From Allopusillimonas ginsengisoli (GTDB lineage Bacteria > Pseudomonadota > Gammaproteobacteria > Burkholderiales > Burkholderiaceae_B), in contig RAPG01000003.1 of assembly GCA_005239165.1 (NCBI GenBank), positions 62,001 to 126,000 on the forward strand: DNA of 64,000 nucleotides, read 5' to 3'. Made by a program: the position numbers and the translations under genes. Positions 8,409-17,117 of this stretch are shown piece after piece; position 1 is the first letter of the stretch, and the number at the start of each line of letters is the position of its first letter. The notes beneath the pieces are model-generated. The model worked only from the letters and a program-made list of their open reading frames with translations, ran no database searches and was not told the origin of the DNA.

Positions 8409-9401
8409 TTAGCGAGCTATGAGTCGATCAGGAATGTCCAGGCCGCGTTCCTTGAAATAGCGGATTGCGCCAGGATGCAAAGGTGAGGCTGCATACTTTA
8501 ATGTCATCTCCGCGATATCCACACCGGCCACGTCGGCGAAAGCGGCAGCCTGTGCCGTTTTATCTTCACACACCGCCTTGACGATCTGATAGGCCGTTTC
8601 TTCGTCCAGTTGCGTAGAAGCGGCCGCGCCCACGCCAAAGCCCCATGTTGTGTAGGCTGCGGTCCCCACTGAGCTGTCGGCCGGCACGTCGACCATGGAG
8701 AGTTCAGGCATTACCTCTTTGATTTTGTCTCGCTGCGTGTCGCTCAAACCTAGAATCTGAATTGGCGTAAATGTTGCGATCTCGCGTGATGAGGCATCCA
8801 GCTTCATGCCAGCGCCTGATTTTACGTAACCGATCGCGCGGTTGTCTTTGACGGCATCAACAATCTCACCGGTCGAACCGCGCACCACGTCGGGCGTGAT
8901 GTTCAGTGCCGCAAAAACGGCATCCGTCGTTTTTTCGGTAGCTGAACCCTTAAGCCCAGTGTTGAATTTTTTGCCGTTGAGTCCATCCAGGTTCGCGACA
9001 TCGGCATCCTTTCTGACGATCGCGTTCTGCGGGGCGATGGTATAGATCCAAAGCAATCGGCTGTCATTGGGCTTGCCGGCAAAGTCACCAGTGCCGGCGT
9101 TGGCGTGGTGCAGCACGTTGGTGGTCACCAGCGCAAAATCCACTTGATTGCGGGCCATTCGCCGCAGGTTGTCCATGGTTGCACCGGTTTCGGTGACAGA
9201 TGTATCTACGCCTTTTACCTGCTTATTGATTACTTGCGAGACGGCAACAAAGTATCCATAGTGGCTGGATGACGACGAAGTTGTGCCAATTAGCAGCTTT
9301 TGGTTTTGTGCGTTGGCAGCCAGCGGAAGCAGGCTCAGGCAGGTTGTGGCGGCAGCGGCCGCGAGCAGGGCGCGGCGCCATGCAGAATGAGTGCGTTTCA
9401 T
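8409..9401 (-). CDS. TAXI family TRAP transporter solute-binding subunit
   Basis: Periplasmic binding protein of 330 residues. The signal peptide covers about residues 1-31 (LLAAAAATTCLSLLPLAANAQ), followed by the TAXI start LLIGTTSSSSSHYGYFVAVSQVI; LVTTNVLHHANAGTG and the C-terminal YAASPLHPGAIRYFKERG are family-typical. AAGGAG lies directly before the ATG. The Ser-run after LIGT is unusual but falls in the ligand loop. TAXI ligands include glutamate and 2-oxo acids; the ligand here is unknown. Confidence 0.93.
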   Translation of the reverse strand: MKRTHSAWRRALLAAAAATTCLSLLPLAANAQNQKLLIGTTSSSSSHYGYFVAVSQVINKQVKGVDTSVTETGATMDNLRRMARNQVDFALVTTNVLHHANAGTGDFAGKPNDSRLLWIYTIAPQNAIVRKDADVANLDGLNGKKFNTGLKGSATEKTTDAVFAALNITPDVVRGSTGEIVDAVKDNRAIGYVKSGAGMKLDASSREIATFTPIQILGLSDTQRDKIKEVMPELSMVDVPADSSVGTAAYTTWGFGVGAAASTQLDEETAYQIVKAVCEDKTAQAAAFADVAGVDIAEMTLKYAASPLHPGAIRYFKERGLDIPDRLIAR

Positions 9402-9477
9402 TGTTTGTCTCCTTGCGGGTTTCAGCCATTTTTGGCCGTTATAAAAATAAGGTACTTGAATATGCTCAAGCCTTGGT

Positions 9478-9837
9478 TCAGTTTGGGTCGTTTTCGCCGA
9501 TCAATAATGACGCCATTGATTCGGGAATGCAGATCGGCAGGTCAAGCAACAGGTAAGACAGATTTTTGCCGTGGGTATCCAGGTTTAGAGAGCTGTTAAC
9601 GCCCCCGTCCAGTACCCCGTCAAGCACAAGGTTCATTGCATGCAGTTGCGGTAGCAGATAACGTCGAATGCGGGTAGGAGAGCGGTAGTCAAAGAGGTGG
9701 GTTACTGCTGCTTCAGTTACCTGCTCCACCAATACATCCCAGAACTCTGGTCGCCACGCGATGATGCTAATGTTCGAGCGATCGCCTTTGTCGCCAGTGC
9801 GACCATGGGCTATGCGATACAGAGGTACAGTGATCAT
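9478..9837 (-). CDS. AtuA-like small ferredoxin-fold domain protein
   Basis: A 119-residue protein matching the small C-terminal domain that accompanies AtuA/DUF1446 proteins; in some species the two are one chain. Seen: LYRIAHGRTGDKGDRSNISI near the N-terminus and the repeated VLDGVLDGGVNSSL segment. It starts 5 bases after the AtuA stop, so the two are co-translated and probably form one complex. Function within acyclic-terpene or branched-acid breakdown is not biochemically settled. Confidence 0.85.
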   Translation of the reverse strand: MITVPLYRIAHGRTGDKGDRSNISIIAWRPEFWDVLVEQVTEAAVTHLFDYRSPTRIRRYLLPQLHAMNLVLDGVLDGGVNSSLNLDTHGKNLSYLLLDLPICIPESMASLLIGENDPN

Positions 9838-9842
9838 AGGGT

Positions 9843-11201
9843 TCAGTCCTCGATGAAGGCATGGCGCATGTGCACGCGGTTACGCGGCACGGTTTCGCTC
9901 TCCAGGCCCAGACGCGCACGAAGGCTGGTGCGCACACCGCCGCCGCCTGCGGGGCCGCAGGTATACAGAGCGGTGACTTCCCGCGCCAGGCGCTCTGCCT
10001 GTGCCCGATTTTGATGGCTAAGTGCTACGCGAAGGCGTACGTCGCGCGCATGACCAGGCTCGCGTTGCGAATAGCTTCTCCCGCCATCATCTGCGAACAC
10101 ACTGAGTACACCGATCAAGTCGACGCGTAGCGGACCTAATCCTGTGAGGCGCTCGCGCAGGATATCAGCCGCCAGCCGTGCTCGTGCCTCAGCCCTGGCG
10201 CCTGCGTAGGATATTTCTCCTTCAGCCAGCCAGCCGTTCTCATAGCAAATATTGACCTTGAGTTCTGCGGGCCGGGCATGTCCGCGTACGCCGGTCAGGC
10301 AGACCCGGTCTGGTCCCACCTGGGTCACGGTGGCTGATCCAATGTCAGCGACCACGTCGGGTGTCAGGTAGGCTTCTGGATCGTGTATTTCGTAGAGCAA
10401 TTGCTCCTTTACGGAGTGCGTATCGATGCGCCCGCCGGTCCCGGGCGGTTTGCCGATTATGCATCTGCCATCGGCATGAATTTCGGCCACCGGGAAACCG
10501 ATGTTTGCGAGGCCAGGCACGTCTTTGAACCCAGGGTCGGCGTAATAGCCGCCGCTAACCTGGGCCCCACACTCCAGAAGATGACCCGCCATCGTGCCTG
10601 CGGCCAGTCTGTCCCAGTCGTCCATGGGCCATCCGAAATGTGCGAGAGCCGGTCCCAGTACCAGCGATGGGTCAGCGACCCGACCACAGACTACGATGTC
10701 TGCTCCCTCGCGGAGCGCATCTGCAATAGACTCTGCACCCAGATAGGCATTGGCGCTGACCACGTGGCGATCAGGCAGACGCGCTCGCCACAGCGACTCC
10801 TCATCCGCGAGCAGATCGTCCCCGAGAACGACCGCTACTCGGGGCTTTCTTAGACCCAGACGCGTGGCCATGGCCAGAATATGTCGTGCTGCCCCTTGTG
10901 GGTTGGCCGCGCCGAAATTGCTTACGATCCGAATGCCGTGCTCCAGGCAGCGCGCCAGAATGGGGTTGAGCAGATCGTCGAGCAACGGCTCATAGCCTGC
11001 TGAAGAGTCCTGCCGTCTTGCAAGCTGCGCAAGAGCCAGAGTGCGTTCGGCCAGGGTCTCGAATATCAGCACGGCCGGCCCGGCGGCCTTGATGAGTGCA
11101 TCGACGACCGGACCGGTCGCGTCGGTACGGTCACCCGAGAACCCGGCGGCACTGCCTACATAGAGCACATCAGTGCGCCCGGTGGCGATGGATTGAGGCA
11201 A
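9843..11201 (-). CDS. Acyclic terpene utilization AtuA family protein (DUF1446)
   Basis: AtuA-type protein of about 452 residues, named for citronellol/geranic-acid use in Pseudomonas, though the exact reaction is unknown. Seen: VGSAAGFSGDRTDATGPVVD at the N-terminus, the RIVSNFGAANPQGAARHIL segment, a Gly-rich GKPPGTGGRIDTHSVKEQL region and the C-terminal ALYTCGPAGGGGVR. The frame is open to a TTG at 11273. I prefer the TTG at 11201, which has GGAG 9 bases upstream and places the family N-terminus correctly. It heads the unit AtuA, small AtuA-like, TAXI binding protein, TRAP permease, which suggests the carrier brings in the acid AtuA works on. A LysR gene is divergent. Confidence 0.85.
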   Translation of the reverse strand: MPQSIATGRTDVLYVGSAAGFSGDRTDATGPVVDALIKAAGPAVLIFETLAERTLALAQLARRQDSSAGYEPLLDDLLNPILARCLEHGIRIVSNFGAANPQGAARHILAMATRLGLRKPRVAVVLGDDLLADEESLWRARLPDRHVVSANAYLGAESIADALREGADIVVCGRVADPSLVLGPALAHFGWPMDDWDRLAAGTMAGHLLECGAQVSGGYYADPGFKDVPGLANIGFPVAEIHADGRCIIGKPPGTGGRIDTHSVKEQLLYEIHDPEAYLTPDVVADIGSATVTQVGPDRVCLTGVRGHARPAELKVNICYENGWLAEGEISYAGARAEARARLAADILRERLTGLGPLRVDLIGVLSVFADDGGRSYSQREPGHARDVRLRVALSHQNRAQAERLAREVTALYTCGPAGGGGVRTSLRARLGLESETVPRNRVHMRHAFIED

Positions 11202-11329
11202 GGGGACGGTCTCCAAAATTATGTGCTCTGCGAGCGCGTGCTTAGAATTTCTGGTGTGCACGTTTGATGTCAAGATTAAGAGACACGGTATATGTTGTAA
11301 AGTTGATTATTTAAATACACTTATAGAAA

Positions 11330-12229
11330 ATGCAAATAAATAGTGTCAGGCTGTCAGCACACCAGTTACGTGCCTTTGTGCATTTGGCCGAGTTGCAAAG
11401 CTTCACGCGTGCAGCGACGGCATGCCATCTCTCACAACCCGCGTTTAGCGCCCTGATCCGCGCGCTCGAAACCGAGGTCGGGGCGCGATTGTTTGATCGC
11501 AGCACTCGCCACGTGGATTTGACGGTCGAAGGACGAGATTTCTTTGACGGCGCCCAGCGGGTACTTGCCGAGATGGACGCGGCGTTGGCCAGTGTGCGTG
11601 AGCGGGTAGAACTCAAGCGTGGACGTGTGGCCCTTGCGCTGTTGCCATCACTGGCTGCAGGCTGGTTGCCGGATGTGCTGGCCGCTTTCCATTCAGAATT
11701 TCCCGATATTGAACTCGATGTATTCGATGTTCTGTCAGAAAACTGCATTGAGAGTGTTCGGTCGGGGCGCGCAGACATTGCGATCGCTGCGACACGGGTA
11801 GATACCCCGGAGTTGCGTGCCGAACCCTTTCAGACGGATGAGTTCTTTCTGGTTGCCCGACGTGGGCATCCCTTGCTAGATCACGCCAACCTCAAGCCTC
11901 GAGACCTGTTGCCCTTCGATTTTATTCATTTGTCCCGCAGCAGCAGCGTACGGCAGTACCTTGATGCCGCCACCTTACCGCTGAAGATGCGTACCCTGAT
12001 GGAAGTCGATCAGTTGGCGACGGTGATGGGCATGGTGCGGGCGGGGCTTGGCATCAGCGTGGTGCCGGCTTTGACGCTGTTTCACTTTCAGCACCCCGAA
12101 ATCGAAACCCGCCTGCTGCGCTGGCCCGGCCTTCGTCGATCCATTTATCTGATAAAAAGGCGGGACAAGGGGCTCTCGGTCGCTGCTAATGCGCTCTATC
12201 AACGGCTGGTGAAAGCCCGTAAGAGCTAA
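11330..12229 (+). CDS. LysR family transcriptional regulator
   Basis: LysR regulator of 299 residues. The winged helix lies at about residues 9-65 (FVHLAELQSFTRAATACHLS, then LIRALETEVGARLFDR), followed by a periplasmic-binding-like effector domain from residue 90. It is divergent from the AtuA/TAXI operon with a short A+T-rich gap between, the classic arrangement for a LysR activator of its neighbour, so it probably senses an intermediate of that unit. Confidence 0.93.
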   Translation: MQINSVRLSAHQLRAFVHLAELQSFTRAATACHLSQPAFSALIRALETEVGARLFDRSTRHVDLTVEGRDFFDGAQRVLAEMDAALASVRERVELKRGRVALALLPSLAAGWLPDVLAAFHSEFPDIELDVFDVLSENCIESVRSGRADIAIAATRVDTPELRAEPFQTDEFFLVARRGHPLLDHANLKPRDLLPFDFIHLSRSSSVRQYLDAATLPLKMRTLMEVDQLATVMGMVRAGLGISVVPALTLFHFQHPEIETRLLRWPGLRRSIYLIKRRDKGLSVAANALYQRLVKARKS

Positions 12230-12388
12230 CTCGCTGATTTTTCTGTAAAAAGCATAAACGCGCCCGACCTTCCCAGGTGTGAGCCGACATATGTGCGTCA
12301 GAGATCTGATCAATTCCTGTTCTTGATGGTCGCAGGTGTAGTCATCAACATGTTCATCCCTCCGGGTTTTAGGAGCGTGGCTGTACCC

Positions 12389-12886
12389 TTATCCCAATAG
12401 GTCCAATAAGCGGCGTAATTCGCTCTGTTCGGCTGCAGTCATGCGTACGCTAATGCGAGCGTCATGCGCTGTGATTTCCCGTGTAATTGTTTCCAGCGTT
12501 TTTACTCCCTCTGCGGTCAGTACCAAGGCATGTGCGCGCTTGTCTTTGGAAGAGTCCATGCGTTGCACGTAGCCCAGCTTCTCTAACGCATTGACGACCT
12601 GCACGGCCCCCGACCGCGCAATGCCCATGGCTTGCGCCAGTGTCGTGAGCTTCAGGCCTGAATTGGCATGGATGATGGACATCGCAGAAAAACGTGGCGG
12701 GGTAATGGACCATGGCGCGAGCGAATCAAGAAAATCTTGATATATACGGATCTGGGCGCGGCGCAAGGAGTAGCCGATCAGTCCGTCCAGCGCGCCATAG
12801 TCGATGTCGGGCATCCGGACGCTGAGCACACCTGCCCGCTGGACGCCTCGACGAGAGCTGGGGCCAGTATTTGGCTTATGTTTCAA
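12389..12886 (-). CDS. MarR family transcriptional regulator
   Basis: MarR-type repressor of up to 165 residues. The helix-turn-helix and wing lie around LKLTTLAQAMGIARSGAVQV, with the conserved wing YVQRMDSSKDKRAHALVLT. The start is uncertain: a TTG at 12886 has AAGGA about 10 bases upstream, while an ATG at 12814 (MPDIDYGAL) lacks a clear ribosome site but fits the usual family length of about 140. It is divergent from the flavin monooxygenase operon and faces a perfect MarR-like operator, so it probably represses that operon until a phenolic or aromatic acid binds. Confidence 0.9.
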   Translation of the reverse strand: MKHKPNTGPSSRRGVQRAGVLSVRMPDIDYGALDGLIGYSLRRAQIRIYQDFLDSLAPWSITPPRFSAMSIIHANSGLKLTTLAQAMGIARSGAVQVVNALEKLGYVQRMDSSKDKRAHALVLTAEGVKTLETITREITAHDARISVRMTAAEQSELRRLLDLLG

Positions 12887-13004
12887 CGGGAATCTGTCCT
12901 TGGGTAAGAAAACCGCCTCACGTTAACCGGGATATGTCAGCACCGCAATGACGGCAGCATTCGTGTGTAGGGGTAATTCCTAGCACGCGGATGTGTGGTT
13001 AGGA

Positions 13005-13023
13005 TTGTTATGATGCATAACAA
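13005..13023. promoter_or_regulatory. MarR-type operator
   Basis: TTGTTATGATGCATAACAA is a perfect 8-3-8 inverted repeat placed 17 bases before the monooxygenase start and in the divergent gap with marR. TTGT...ACAA arms are common in MarR-family sites. It overlaps the likely promoter or leader of the 13041-15829 operon. Confidence 0.7.
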
Positions 13024-13040
13024 ATATAAGGAGATAATCG

Positions 13041-14300
13041 GTGAAAGTCATTATCGCGGGTGCGGGTATTGGTGGTCTGGTCCTCGCACTCATGCTTGAA
13101 AAGCGCGGTATCGATTGCGAGATATTCGAAAGTGTGCGCGAGCTTAAGCCGCTGGGTGTGGGAATCAATTTGCTGCCGCATGCTTGCAGACAACTGCAGG
13201 CCCTGGGCATTCTGGATGACTTGGCCGAGACAGGTATAGAAACTTCTGCGCTCCATTACTTCAATCAATACGGCCAGCCCATTTGGCAGGAACCTCGGGG
13301 ACTGGCGGCGGGGTATGTCGTGCCCCAGCTGTCCCTGCATCGTGGTGAACTGCAGATGTTGTTGGCCGAAACAGTCAAAAATCGTCTGAAAGGTGGCCGA
13401 CTTCATACTGGTATGGCTTTCGAAGCTATGGAGCAAGATGCGCAAGGCATTACCGTGCGTTTTCGCAACCGTAACTCCGGCACCCTGGATGAAGTACGTG
13501 GTGACATATTAGTGGGTGCTGATGGTATTCACTCCGTAGTGCGACGTTCGCTCTTTCCTCTTTTCGACCAGTTGCGCTTTTCCGGTCGCATGCTGTGGCG
13601 TGCGACAACTGATGCTGATCCGTATCTGGACGGACGCACTATGTTTATGGCGGGCCATCAGGATCAGAAGTTTGTCTGTTATCCAATATCGGAGACCTTG
13701 CGGCGTCAGGGAAGATCCCGCATCAACTGGATAGCGGAGTTGCGTACAGGGTCATCGGATCTGCCCAGCACCGACTGGAATCGTGAAGTGAACGCCGACG
13801 TGTTTGCGGAAAGATTCGCCGCCTGGCGGTGGGACTGGATCGATATTCCCGCCTTGATTCAATCTGCGACGGCAATCTACGAGTTTCCTCTGGTGGATAA
13901 GGATCCTTTGCCAAGCTGGACGCAAGGGCGAGCCTGTCTGCTCGGTGATGCGGCGCACCCCATGTATCCAATAGGCTCAAATGGATCAGCCCAGGCCATA
14001 TTGGATGCTGTCTGTCTGGCAGATCGTTTACAAGACTTGCGCAGCGGTAGCAGTGGCAGCGACATTACGCTCGCGCTGAAAGAGTACGAAGCTGAACGCT
14101 TACCCGTTACTGCCGGCATTGTCTTGCGCAATCGGCTCAATGGGCCTGAACAGGTCATGCAAGTTGCCCACGAGCGGGCACCGGACGGCTTCCAGCATAT
14201 TCACGACGTTATATCTGAGCAGGAACTTGGCGCGATTGCCTTGCGTTACAAGCGTCTTGCAGGTTTCGATCCCGCTGCTCTTAAAGCTGCACAATCCTGA
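13041..14300 (+). CDS. FAD-dependent monooxygenase (salicylate hydroxylase-like)
   Basis: Class A flavoprotein hydroxylase of 419 residues using NAD(P)H and oxygen to hydroxylate an aromatic ring. Seen: the N-terminal dinucleotide fold VIIAGAGIGGLVLALMLEKRG, the DG motif ILVGADGIHSVVR near residue 160, and the FAD ribityl motif ACLLGDAAHPMYPIGSNG near residue 300. The GTG start has AAGGAG 8 bases upstream. It leads a MarR-controlled operon with DUF3237 and a Bug protein. The substrate is probably an aromatic or heteroaromatic acid imported by the Bug system (inference). Confidence 0.92.
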   Translation: MKVIIAGAGIGGLVLALMLEKRGIDCEIFESVRELKPLGVGINLLPHACRQLQALGILDDLAETGIETSALHYFNQYGQPIWQEPRGLAAGYVVPQLSLHRGELQMLLAETVKNRLKGGRLHTGMAFEAMEQDAQGITVRFRNRNSGTLDEVRGDILVGADGIHSVVRRSLFPLFDQLRFSGRMLWRATTDADPYLDGRTMFMAGHQDQKFVCYPISETLRRQGRSRINWIAELRTGSSDLPSTDWNREVNADVFAERFAAWRWDWIDIPALIQSATAIYEFPLVDKDPLPSWTQGRACLLGDAAHPMYPIGSNGSAQAILDAVCLADRLQDLRSGSSGSDITLALKEYEAERLPVTAGIVLRNRLNGPEQVMQVAHERAPDGFQHIHDVISEQELGAIALRYKRLAGFDPAALKAAQS

Positions 14301-14314
14301 ATAAGGAAGACTCC

Positions 14315-14785
14315 GTGACTGTATCTGTGCTTACGCCATCGCTGGAACATTTTTGCACCGTATCTGTAGAGGTCGGTGCGCCGCAGGAGATCGGCGAAAC
14401 GCCTACAGGAAGACGGCGCGTTATACCTATTTTGGGCGGTACGGTGGAAGGCGCCCATATTGGTGGTCATGTTTTACCTGGTGGAGCGGATTTCCAATCA
14501 ATACGCTCCCAGACATTTACAGATATCCACGCTCGTTACGTTATTCAGACGGACGACAACGAAACGATCTATGTGGAGAACACCGGTATACGCACAGGTT
14601 CGGCCGAAGACATTGCGGCCCTGGCTGAGGGGCGCAGTGTTCCACCAGAGCGGATTTATTTTCGCAGCTATCCGCGATTCGAGACGGCAGCACCACGCCT
14701 GGCCTGGCTCAACACCCACCTTTTTGTAGGCACAGGTGCACGCTACATCAATCGGGTTGAGTTGAATTTTTTTGTTGTGCGTTAA
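14315..14785 (+). CDS. DUF3237 domain-containing protein
   Basis: A 156-residue protein of the DUF3237 family, mostly beta-strand, with the family core GGTVEGAHIGGHVLPGGADF and the C-terminal FVGTGARYINRVEL. No catalytic role has been established for the family. GGAAG lies before the GTG start, and the gene follows the monooxygenase by 14 bases. Repeated linkage of this family to aromatic monooxygenases suggests it handles the hydroxylated product or an unstable intermediate (inference). Confidence 0.88.
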   Translation: MTVSVLTPSLEHFCTVSVEVGAPQEIGETPTGRRRVIPILGGTVEGAHIGGHVLPGGADFQSIRSQTFTDIHARYVIQTDDNETIYVENTGIRTGSAEDIAALAEGRSVPPERIYFRSYPRFETAAPRLAWLNTHLFVGTGARYINRVELNFFVVR

Positions 14786-14860
14786 TCAGTAAGCCATTTG
14801 GGTGAGTTCACATATCTCGTTTGATACATAAAAACTATTTTGGACCAGGAGACAAACACC

Positions 14861-15829
14861 ATGAAGCCAAGTATCTTTGCCAGCCTGTTGGGCACCTTAT
14901 GCATATCGTTCGCTACCGTTGCGAATGCAGCTTTCCCTGACCATTCCGTACGTTTGCTGGTAGGGTTTCCTCCCGGGACCGGCCCGGACATCGTGGCACG
15001 TACAGTGGGCGAGCAATTATCTAAGAATCTGGGACAGTCTGTAGTTGTTGAGAACAAAGCTGGCGCAGGCGGGCAGATTGCCGCGGCGTCAATCGCGAAT
15101 GCTGCATCGGATGGCTACAGCATTCTCCTCGGTGAGGTTGGTTCCATTAGCATCGCTCCGGAAACAACGTCTGAACTGTCGTACAAGCCTTTGCAGGACT
15201 TCGCGCCTATTAGCGAAGCAGTACGGGCTAATTTTGTGCTGGTCGTGCCTGCCAATTCTCAGTACCACTCTCTTAAAGAGTTTGTTGCGGGGGCCAGGGA
15301 GAGCAAGCAGCATTTTAATATTGCTACTTTCGGTGCGGGTACGCCAGGCCACTTCGGGGCAGAAATGTTGGCCGACGAAGGTGGCTTCGATATCGAGCCG
15401 GTACACTACCGCACAACGGGCGATGCAGTCTCCGCCATTATTGCCGGGCAGGTGCAAGGTGCGTTCGTGACAACAGCCATGGCTGGCCCGCAAATAGAGT
15501 CGGGGAGAATGCGCGGCCTGGTTATTACAGGTTCGGAACGGAACAGCACATTGCCCAATATTCCCACACTGATCGAGTCGGGCATGCCGGCCACGGATTT
15601 TGGTGCCTGGTTTGCGTTTCTTGCGCCCGCTGGCACACCTGAGGCTGCCCTGGATGTGCTCAATGCCAATATTATCAAGGCCCTTGCTTCGGACAAGGCG
15701 AAGGCTACATTGCAAAGCAACGGTTTTGTTACCGTGGGTTCAAGCCGGCAAGATTTAGCCAAGCTACTGACCGATGAACAGAAGCGCTGGGCCGGCGTAG
15801 TTAAGAAGACGGGATTTCGAATTAACTAA
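14861..15829 (+). CDS. Tripartite tricarboxylate transporter (Bug/TctC) substrate-binding protein
   Basis: Second Bug-family periplasmic binding protein in the window, 322 residues. The signal peptide ends at VANA near residue 22; then VRLLVGFPPGTGPD and VVENKAGAGGQIA. The chosen ATG at 14861 has AGGAGAC upstream; the frame continues back to 14840 without support. It closes the MarR-controlled operon, so its ligand is probably the monooxygenase substrate. It is clearly diverged from the first Bug protein at 74-1036, so it is unlikely to be a recent copy. Confidence 0.92.
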   Translation: MKPSIFASLLGTLCISFATVANAAFPDHSVRLLVGFPPGTGPDIVARTVGEQLSKNLGQSVVVENKAGAGGQIAAASIANAASDGYSILLGEVGSISIAPETTSELSYKPLQDFAPISEAVRANFVLVVPANSQYHSLKEFVAGARESKQHFNIATFGAGTPGHFGAEMLADEGGFDIEPVHYRTTGDAVSAIIAGQVQGAFVTTAMAGPQIESGRMRGLVITGSERNSTLPNIPTLIESGMPATDFGAWFAFLAPAGTPEAALDVLNANIIKALASDKAKATLQSNGFVTVGSSRQDLAKLLTDEQKRWAGVVKKTGFRIN

Positions 15830-15923
15830 GAGGCACTCCTCGCGGATCGGGGGCAGGCGTATGCTTTGGCGGGGTTGTGGCGACAGGCTATAGTTCTAAT
15901 GTCCTGCATTTCTGAACAAGCGA

Positions 15924-16730
15924 ATGACTGAAGAACAAAAGCTCACCCAAACGATGAACCCTGCTTTGCCTCCGGCCTCCCAGCCGTACGCGCCTGGTGC
16001 TGGCAATATTAAGTTGCTCGAAGAGCAGGGCGTGCGCTATTTGCATTTTGGGACGCCGTGGGTCCAGGGTGCAATGCGTATTGATGACCCTTATGTGCTG
16101 GAAATTGAATACGTTCAGCAAATGATGATGTGGATGCTGTTTGCGGATAAGCCCGAGCATATCGTGCAACTGGGTCTGGGGGCTGGCAGCCTGACCAAGT
16201 TTTGCTGGCGACAGTTTCCGCAAAGCCGCATAACTGCGGTAGAGCTTGATCCGGCCGTCATAGAAACCTGTCGTCACCACTTTGACTTGCCGGCCGATGA
16301 TCAACGGCTCACCGTGCTGCAGATGGATGCCATGGATTTTGTCCTGGATCCGGCGCGCCATGGCACAGTCGACATACTCCAAGTAGACCTGTACGACGCC
16401 CTGGCTGTTGGGCCGGTATTAGGTTCACCCGAGTTTTACCAGGCGTGTGCTGACTGCCTGGCGCCAGAAGGGATGCTGACCATAAATCTGTTCTGCGACT
16501 ACCCGGAGCATCTTGATCATCTGGATGCTATCGCTGAGGTTTTCCATGCTGCGGCCCATCTGCCTGAAGTGCATGATGGCAATATCGTCGCCATTGCCTT
16601 CAAAAATGCGCCTTCGATAGATTTCAGCGAGCTGCATTGGCGTGCACATCGCATTGGAAAAAAATATGGCCTGAAAGCCGAGTCGTGGGTTGACGGTTTG
16701 GAAGCCTGGATGGCGGGCATTGACAGCTAA
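15924..16730 (+). CDS. Spermidine synthase-like protein
   Basis: Polyamine-aminopropyltransferase-fold protein of 268 residues. Seen: the S-adenosyl-nucleotide-binding glycine motif LGLGAGSLTKF near residue 82, the acidic end of strand 2 in ITAVELDPAVIETC, and VLQMDAMDFV. The segment where true spermidine synthases carry catalytic aspartates reads ILQVDLYDALAVGP, so aminopropyl transfer is not assured and it may be a methyltransferase-like relative. Stand-alone gene followed by repeat-rich DNA. Confidence 0.8.
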   Translation: MTEEQKLTQTMNPALPPASQPYAPGAGNIKLLEEQGVRYLHFGTPWVQGAMRIDDPYVLEIEYVQQMMMWMLFADKPEHIVQLGLGAGSLTKFCWRQFPQSRITAVELDPAVIETCRHHFDLPADDQRLTVLQMDAMDFVLDPARHGTVDILQVDLYDALAVGPVLGSPEFYQACADCLAPEGMLTINLFCDYPEHLDHLDAIAEVFHAAAHLPEVHDGNIVAIAFKNAPSIDFSELHWRAHRIGKKYGLKAESWVDGLEAWMAGIDS

Positions 16731-16811
16731 GAGGCGCATTTCATCACCGACGTTGAAGCAGTTCAAAACAGGGAAGGCCGGGATTGGCTGCGGTATCTTG
16801 CAGGTATCGTG

Positions 16812-16883
16812 CAATGCCTAGCATGAGGTTAGCGCAAACCCCTGGTTCAATGCCTAGCCTGAGACTAGCGCAAACCCCTAGTT
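16812..16883. repeat. Tandem direct repeat, two 36-bp copies
   Basis: Copy 1 (16812-16847) and copy 2 (16848-16883) both start CAATGCCTAGC and end in a CCCC-containing tail; 32 of 36 positions match. They lie between the spermidine-synthase-like gene and a heptamer array. No reading frame is supported here. Confidence 0.85.
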
Positions 16884-16918
16884 ACCAGAAGCGTGTTTGC
16901 AGAATACTGTATTGAACA

Positions 16919-17045
16919 TCACTCACCCGTCATCCATCACGCATCACCCGTCACGCATCACCCGTCACGCAACACCCGTCACCCGTCACCCGTCACCAAT
17001 CACCCGTCACCAATCACCCGTCACCAATCACCCGTCACCAATCAC
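16919..17045. repeat. Heptanucleotide tandem repeat array
   Basis: About 17 successive 7-bp units fitting NNTCACC, alternating CGTCACC with AATCACC or CATCACG types, with the best order toward the 3' end. It stops about 70 bases before the oxidoreductase ATG at 17118. The array contains frames of 60-74 codons that only encode His/Pro/Ser/Thr repeats and are not genes. Copy-number change could alter promoter spacing. Confidence 0.85.
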
Positions 17046-17117
17046 TTTCCGTGCCAATTTTATGCAAATCCCGTATGACCACATGATCCCAGGCCTGCTT
17101 GGGTGGAGACCCAAACC

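Noticed and set aside
16919..17045. Possible CRISPR array
   Set aside because: Units are 7 bp with no unique spacers and there are no cas genes; it is a simple tandem repeat.
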